In this document: piece after piece, positions 57,818-64,000 of the stretch
How positions within the stretch are numbered: the stretch's first letter is position 1
Layout: each line of letters starts with the position of its first letter
NCBI GenBank assembly: GCA_021292105.1
Contig: CM037870.1
Span: 9,397,558 to 9,461,557, forward strand
Reading direction: 5' to 3'
DNA: 64,000 nt
Origin: Anadara kagoshimensis
Lineage: Eukaryota > Mollusca > Bivalvia > Arcoida > Arcidae
Notes under the pieces: generated by a model
Databases searched by the model: none
The model's input: only the letters and a program-made list of their open reading frames with translations
Told to the model about the DNA's origin: nothing
Made by a program: the position numbers and the translations under genes

Positions 57818-58348
57818 TATGTATACAATTTTGGGATTTATTTTACATAGTTCTGTACTCTGTTAATCTTGTAGGATAAGATATATAGATTTGACTTATA
57901 CCTCAGAAAACCACATCAAAATATAAACAGTAGTACTTCAGATATTGTCGCTAAAGGGCTTGTGATAACACATAACTTAGATACACTTTACATTGTTGTT
58001 AAAATCTTAATATAACGTAATACTTCGTTTAAATTGTTTAGTTTAAGTTTAAATGACATATTGTATCTCTTGTCGTAAATACAAGTTCTTGTTAAACATA
58101 AAATAAACAAATAAACATTGAATAATCATAGTTTTTAGGAGTCAAACTGTCTATAATAGATGTGTAAGATATGAAAATTATAATATAATGTATTTTGTCA
58201 AAGTAAAATTCTTTTGTCATGTGTCATATTATTATTATTATAATAATTATTATTATATTATGTAATTCATATCATTATTCAATTCATTTAATTGTATTTA
58301 TATATTTATTGTTATTCTGTTATTCTTATATAATAAAAGAAAAAAAAC

Positions 58349-58912
58349 TGTCATGTGCTATTTATGAATTTTTATTAAATAATATAATTCAAAAGCAGCA
58401 CATGACAATTAATTTTATGAAATAGTATAATTCAAAAGTATAGCACATGACAATTTATATATTATATAAAATAATATAATTCAAAAGTAGCACATGACAA
58501 TTAATTTTATAAAATAATATAATTCAAAAGTAGCACATGACAATTAGTTTTATAAAATTATATAATTCAAAAGTAGCACATGACAATTAATTTTATAAAA
58601 TAATATAATTCAAAAGTAGCACATGACAATTAGTTTTATAAAATAATATAATTCAAAAGTAGCACATGACAATTAGTTTTATGAAATTATATACACATGT
58701 AATTCAAAAGTAGCACATGACAATTAGTTTTATAAAATAATATAATTCAAAAGTAGCACATGACAATTAGTTTTATAAAATAATATAATTCAAAAGTAGC
58801 ACATGACAATTAGTTTTATGAAATTATATACACATGTAATTCAAAAGTAGCACATGACAATTAGTTTTATGAAATTATATACACATGTAATTCAAAAGTA
58901 GCACATGACATA
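58349..58912 (+). repeat. 43-bp tandem array, about 12 copies, with an inverted first unit
   Basis: The unit contains 'attcaaaagtagcacatgac' followed by 'aattagttttataaaataat'; starts are about 43 bases apart from 58387 on. Three copies carry an insertion 'atatacacatgt', lengthening the unit. At the left edge, 'tgtcatgtgctatttatgaa' (58349) is the inverted form of the unit, so the array appears to have grown from one arm of a foldback MITE. Confidence 0.85.
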
Positions 58913-58929
58913 ACTGCAAATGCAGACAT

Positions 58930-59050
58930 GTTAAAATCACAATTCCAACAGCAAAGTAGAAATTTATTAATAAGTAAACACATGAACTTCCAGCAGAGAA
59001 GCGAGAGCAGGTGTTCCGGAAAGATAAGCACCTCCTGGTCCGCCAATAAA
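58930..59050 (-). mobile_element. Retroelement family A, 3' fragment
   Basis: Plus view 'gttaaaatcacaattccaac', 'cacatgaacttccagcagag', 'gtgttccggaaagataagca' and 'cctcctggtccgcc'. Confidence 0.75.
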
Positions 59051-59189
59051 AACTAGGAGTTCAAAAGTTTTTCATGGTCCATTGATTGATCTGTATCTAT
59101 GACTAGGGTAGTCTAGTTGTTTATCGTGAGATGCTCTATTTCAAAAATATATTTGGACCACGGATTACTGAAACATCTTAAATAATCAA

Positions 59190-59370
59190 AAACAAACATA
59201 CCAGTCCATGTCCAAATCACAATACGCAAGTTAATCACAAACATACCAATCCATGTCCAAACCACAATCCAAAAGCAAAGTAAAAACTTTGAAGCCGGCA
59301 ATTCAAGTTAAACACCAGTGAGAAGTGAGTCCGGGTGTGGAAGGGTAACCCGTTTACAAGCTTCACTCGC
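59190..59370 (-). mobile_element. Retroelement family A, 3' end with doubled tail unit
   Basis: Tail units start at about 59194 and 59236 ('caaacataccagtccatgtc' and 'caaacataccaatccatgtc'), followed by one body copy ('aaactttgaagccggcaatt'). Confidence 0.8.
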
Positions 59371-59989
59371 CTATTTGAAATATCATGCAAGTTATACTTT
59401 TAGAAATACGTTTGAATGAAACTTGATGCGACCTTGCTTTCAACGTGTTTTGTTGTGAAGGGGGACTAAACTGTGTTATTTATATAAATTTAAATGTTTA
59501 CCAATTTTCTGTTGCCTGGCAACGGACCAGTTTTCAATGTAACATAGATATTGTTTAATCATTGATAATGTACAATTAATCCTATATAATTATAACCGTG
59601 TGTTGAATGAGTTATTACAGCTTGTATTTTACATATTTGTGGTTAAAACTAATACATCACATCAAACATATATACAGAACACTTCATTGATAGAAATGTG
59701 GTTATTCAAAGTAAAACTTATCCACCACATTACGGCATAGTGAAAATCGACATGCGTCTTTAATTAATATTAAACCATTATCATGCTTAAATTAATAATT
59801 ATAATAAATAATATTTTCTTGTTATTTAGTGCAACGCATTAATTGTTAACGCATTTAAACTAAAATATTTGTGTTTTTACATGTAGTTTTACCACAAATT
59901 AAAGAATTTCTACCCAATTTATTAATTTTTATCAAGCACATATGGTTTTGTTTTCTATTTTATTTCTCTAAAGTTTGCAAAAAAGTCCC

Positions 59990-60335
59990 ACTACAGGAAG
60001 CAGGGACTCCATACAACCAAGCAAGCTGCTTACCAAAAAAACTGATAACGCAAGGATATTGCAAGCCTAGGCTTTTCAAGGCTCAAAAACTTTGTATGTG
60101 ATATAATGTTGTAGATAAGAATGATGTCTCTGTATCCAAAATTATCTTGGATACATTAGACGTTCGAAAGTTTCACATTCCTATAATATCTGACGGATGT
60201 AGCTGTTTGGAAATAAGTGCATATTCTTCTTGAGCACCCGGCCTCACTTCCATAATTTGCCAGTGTTCAGAGTTTCTACTTTGCATTTGAGGATTGTAAT
60301 TTGAACATGGACCGAAATGTTTTTGGTTGACTATA
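59990..60335 (+). mobile_element. Retroelement family A, RT C-terminus plus 3' end
   Basis: A frame reads YNQASCLPKKLITQGYCKP and RLFKAQKL, equivalent to the 'LL..KL..QGY.KPRLIKAL' segment of the RT. After it come 'gaatgatgtctctgtatcca', 'gagcacccggcctcacttcc' and the tail 'gaacatggaccgaaatgttt'. Confidence 0.8.
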
Positions 60336-60367
60336 TCATTATTTGAGCAAATAGAATATGACGTAAT

Positions 60368-60530
60368 CAGAAACAAACATACTTATCCATGTCAGAATCA
60401 CAATCCATAAGCAAAGTAAAAACTTTGGAACTGACAAGTCAGGTTAGATACGTGAACTTCCACCAGGGAAGTGAGACCGGGTGCTCCGGAAGGGCAAGCC
60501 CCTCCTGTTTAGCTAGCTTCACCTATCACG
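60368..60530 (-). mobile_element. Retroelement family A, 3' end, well preserved
   Basis: Plus view 'cagaaacaaacatacttatc', 'aaactttggaactgacaagt', 'gtgaacttccaccagggaag', 'gaccgggtgctccggaaggg' and 'cctcctgtttagctagcttc'. With the copy at 59990-60335 it forms a tail-to-tail inverted pair. Confidence 0.85.
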
Positions 60531-60867
60531 TAGATAAGAGATTCAGAAAAAAACCTACTGTAATATTTGATTTTGGAAACATGGCTTCTGTTTCTGACAT
60601 TTTTATCACAACACACTTAGGCTACTGAAACTACAAATAAACAAAGAAACTTAATACATTTATAATTCCAAGTATACCAGATCAAAAGTCTTCCTAGAGA
60701 GCAATACGGATGTTATACTTACAGAGAACACGCTACAGTTACTGATGGGACTAAGGAGAAGTAAGGAGACTATTGATAGAAATCCTTTATTATTGTGTGA
60801 CTAAGTACAAACACATAATTAACATGCACGTTAGTAAGTTAATTTTCATGCACACCCAGATGTAAGT

Positions 60868-62342
60868 CAGGTAGTTAACAATCCCAGTAATGAATGAATA
60901 CATCACTACTGGTACAAATTCAGGTAGTTAACAATCCCAGTAATAAATGAATACATCACTACTGGTACAAATTCAGGTAGTTAACAATCCCAGTAATAAA
61001 TGAATACATCACTACTGGTACAAATTCAGGTAGTTAACAATCCCAGTAATAAATGAATACATCACTACTGGTACAAATTCAGGTAGTTAACAATCCCAGT
61101 AATAAATGAATACATCACTACTGGTACAAATTTAGGTAGTTAACAATCCCAGTAATAAATGAATACATCACTATTGGTACAAATTTAGGTAGTTAACAAT
61201 CCCAGTAATAAATGAATACATCACTATTGGTACAAATTCAGGTAGTTAACAATCCCAGTAATAAATGAATACATCACTACTGGTACAAATTCAGGTAGTT
61301 AACAATCCCAGTAATGAATGAATACATCACTACTGGTACAAATCCAGGTAGTTAACAATCCCAGTAATAAATGAATACATCACTACTGGTACAAATTCAG
61401 GTAGTTAACAATCCCAGTAATAAATGAATACATCACTACTGGTACAAATTCAGGTAGTTAACAATCCCAGTAATAAATGAATACATCACTATTGGTACAA
61501 ATTTAGGTAGTTAACAATCCCAGTAATAAATGAATACATCACTACTGGTACAAATTCAGGTAGTTAACAATCCCAGTAATGAATGAATACATCACTACTG
61601 GTACAAATCCAGGTAGTTAACAATCCCAGTAATAAATGAATACATCACTACTGGTACAAATTCAGGTAGTTAACAATCCCAGTAATAAATGAATACATCA
61701 CTACTGGTACAAATTCAGGTAGTTAACAATCCCAGTAATAAATGAATACATCACTACTGGTACAAATTCAGGTAGTTAACAATCCCAGTAATAAATGAAT
61801 ACATCAGTACTGGTACAAATTCAGGTAGTTAACAATCCCAGTAATAAATGAATACATCACTACTGGTACAAATTCAGGTAGTTAACAATCCCAGTAATAA
61901 ATGAATACATCACTACTGGTACAAATTCAGGTAGTTAACAATCCCAGTAATAAATGAATACATCACTATTGGTACAAATTCAGGTAGTTAACAATCCCAG
62001 TAATAAATGAATACATCACTACTGGTACAAATTCAGGTAGTTAACAATCCCAGTAATAAATGAATACATCACTATTGGTACAAATTCAGGTAGTTAACAA
62101 TCCCAGTAATAAATGAATACATCACTACTGGTACAAATTCAGGTAGTTAACAATCCCAGTAATAAATGAATACATCACTATTGGTACAAATTCAGGTAGT
62201 TAACAATCCCAGTAATAAATGAATACATCACTACTGGTACAAATTTAGGTAGTTAACAATCCCAGTAATAAATGAATACATCACTATTGGTACAAATTTA
62301 GGTAGTTAACAATCCCAGTTATAAATAAAAACATCACTACTC
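60868..62342 (+). repeat. 53-bp satellite, 28 copies
   Basis: The unit starting 'caggtagttaacaatcccag' and including 'aatacatcactactggtac' repeats every 53 bases from 60868 to the last, partial unit at 62299, exactly 27 periods with no indel. Copies differ at only a few sites: ttc/ttt/tcc before cagg, actactgg/actattgg, aataaatga/aatgaatga. Each unit holds short inverted words (ACTAC ... GTAGT) that could form a small stem. No coding frame runs through it. Confidence 0.97.
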
Positions 62343-62344
62343 AT

Positions 62345-62844
62345 ATTAACTTTTGGTACAAATGGCGTTGTTCTCGTTGTTGCCATTTATTTATAAATAA
62401 ATATTAAAGATCCGTTTCCATTAAAATCTCGTTTACTATTAACAGTTTAAGACACGCGGTGTTGTTCTCCCTGTTGTAATTTATTTTATTCACATTTCCA
62501 CTCCCGACAGTATTTATTGCCATGTTTTTTATTTGCCAATCTAGCACCATGTTGGTTTGGGAGGGTTACATGCAGCTATAGGTGATGTATTTAAAAAACA
62601 AAACTGTTCTTTAAGTAAATAACACTTGCTTGAGAAGTACATGTATACCCTCTATCTGGATGCAAGACAAAACGTTAAGCTATTGTTTAAGAATAATAAT
62701 TCATAACATGTTTAAATATGCTTCTTACATTTTGCAAGCTATTTAACTTCTATAAAGCAATAATACAATGATAATTTTTTTCTACATTGGCGAAAAATAA
62801 ATAGGGAAAAAACTTCAAATTACAAATGGAGCTTTTGGAGTTGA
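62345..62844. other. Right flank of the satellite, nothing recognised
   Basis: Contains two related words, 'ggcgttgttctcgttgttgc' (about 62363) and 'cggtgttgttctccctgttg' (about 62457), each followed by 'cat/aatttattt', suggesting a decayed duplicate. No exon was found. Confidence 0.4.
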
Positions 62845-62965
62845 ATACAATGATGGAGTTTTACGCCACAGTCAGGATTCGTTCACTTATATCGAGGTGG
62901 TTAGTTCATGGATGCTGGGGGAAATCAGTGTTTCTGGAAAAAAACCCACCGTCGATGAGTGGCGT
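62845..62965 (-). repeat. SINE 3' tail fragment
   Basis: Plus view 'ggagttttacgccacagtca', 'gattcgttcacttatatcga' and 'ccaccgtcgatgagtggc' are the reverse complement of a SINE tail of the 131-358 / 56043-56216 type. Confidence 0.6.
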
Positions 62966-62984
62966 GTGATCACTTAAAATAGTT

Positions 62985-63115
62985 TGGTCCTTTGGGTTTC
63001 TTTTCAACATCTTGGGAAAAATTTTGTTTTACAATTTTGATCCAAGCACTACTGATGAGGAATTGTATTCCGAAACGACCGTCTAGTGCTGTAGAATTAA
63101 AACTGGTATAATATG
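62985..63115 (-). repeat. Dispersed repeat family E, single copy
   Basis: Plus view 'ttggtcctttgggtttcttt', 'aagcactactgatgaggaat' and 'cgaaacgaccgtctagtgct', the family words in minus orientation. Confidence 0.8.
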
Positions 63116-63939
63116 CAATTAAAACCTCTCGATAGTCGATACCCCAAGACTACAAATGTGAATATTTGAATGCAAACAGATAAAAGAACAAAATATTTAA
63201 ACAATATCACGAAGCTAGACGGAAAATAGCATTCGGCCTTTTTGGACTTTGCATTTAATTGGTTTGGAAACTTGGAAAGGCCTAAGTCTCATTATAAAAG
63301 CTTATTTCCAAAATTCTTCATTATCGGTGTAAGGGAAAATGTTTGCATACGTATATACATACCGTCAAATTAGGGCCACACATAACAAAGATGATCTGAA
63401 TGTTACAATCAAACAGATCTATCTGGTCGAAATAATCGCCAAAATTCTTGTCACCTTCAGTCATAAGAGATAACATAACTTCTCACACTATAAAAGTAAG
63501 AAAACAATGAATGTCGAAGTCTTAGCTTTGATGGTCCAAAACACTTCATAAGATAACGGTCTGTATACATTTGTTAGCAGTTACACCAACACGATCCGGC
63601 ATATCTTAGTTTGTGTTAGATTCCGAGCATTTTCCTGCAGTCGTAAGATGTTAAGGTTTTATATAAATATTCAGACCACCAAATCCATAAATGACATAAA
63701 GAGGATTCCTGGACTGAAGAAAGTTGTTTCATTCAAAAATATATTATCAGACCTAACTAAAGCATACTTAGTTGTATTAGAGGAGTAATGTCTACCAAAT
63801 TGAACTTCACAACTTCACTGTAGAGAAGTTTGTTTCCAAATTGTATTTTTTTGGAATTTCTATTAGAAGTTAAGTCATCATAGAACATTTGCTCGGCATG
63901 CTCCTGACATTTCATTATGAACCTGCTTAAAATCCTTAT
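63116..63939. other. Intergenic/intronic, nothing recognised
   Basis: AT-rich DNA with no exon or known repeat seen, including no further Wnt9 exon. Confidence 0.4.
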
Positions 63940-64000
63940 AAGGAGTCTCTGTGGCCGAGTGTTCTAAAGCACGTGCTTGCGGTACCTTTCATCGCTTAGG
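63940..64000 (+). repeat. tRNA-derived SINE head, cut by the window end
   Basis: 'gagtctctgtggccgagtgt' with 'ctaaagcacgtgcttgcggt' has an A-box-like start, followed by 'acctttcatcgcttagg', which matches the SINE at 56043. The B box and body lie outside the window. Confidence 0.65.

Noticed and set aside
58349-58912. CRISPR-like regularly spaced repeats
   Set aside because: Units are directly tandem without unique spacers, and the context is eukaryotic (introns, SINEs, MITEs).
60868-62342. CRISPR array interpretation of the 53-bp repeat
   Set aside because: The whole 53-base unit is conserved, leaving no variable spacers. It is a satellite.

Overview
The window looks like genomic DNA from a bivalve mollusc. 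It is AT-rich, gene-poor and very repeat-dense. It has intron-containing genes, tRNA-derived SINEs whose tails run '...gatataagtgaaatattcttga..ggg(a/c)cgttaaac', and dispersed repeats with 'tccgtccgtc' and 'agctcacctgg' signatures that I know from molluscan genomes. The species assignment is inference; no rRNA or mitochondrial marker is present.

Three protein-coding genes can be supported by exon reading. (1) About 8.5-13.5 kb, minus strand: the signal-peptide exon and the cysteine-rich ectodomain exon of a p75NTR/NGFR-like TNF-receptor-family protein. CRD2 is interrupted by two frame changes, and no transmembrane or death-domain exon could be found. (2) 19.0-22.8 kb, minus strand: a complete three-exon coding region for PPM1K, the mitochondrial PP2C phosphatase that activates branched-chain 2-oxoacid dehydrogenase. 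(3) 49.5-52.3 kb, plus strand: the first two coding exons of a Wnt9-class ligand, with the remaining exons beyond the window. The three genes act in unrelated processes (neurotrophin/TNF signalling, branched-chain amino-acid catabolism, Wnt signalling) and nothing suggests joint regulation.

Most of the rest is mobile or tandem DNA. A single retroelement family explains about 21 scattered fragments between 4 and 60.5 kb: its most complete copy (28.76-29.81 kb) carries a decayed reverse transcriptase with a YIDDV box, and the others are mainly its 3' end. That 3' end often carries the same roughly 50-bp tail unit two or three times. Other elements are a 4.17-kb element with long terminal inverted repeats and a subterminal 'accacaaatgtagtaac' motif (33.35-37.52 kb, with several nested repeats), a TA-flanked MITE family (45.0 and 57.2 kb, the second split by a LINE 3' end with a 10-bp target duplication), a hAT-like MITE (15.0 kb), foldback elements (20.2 and 51.9 kb) and at least a dozen SINE pieces.

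Tandem DNA includes a very regular 53-bp satellite of 28 copies (60.87-62.34 kb), a 43-bp array (58.35-58.91 kb), a 167-bp array of seven copies (35.7-36.9 kb), a roughly 300-bp array (37.55-38.53 kb), a heavily decayed roughly 45-bp array of over 2 kb (38.8-41.1 kb) and many microsatellites. No CRISPR array, canonical tRNA gene, rRNA or bacterial-type operon was seen.
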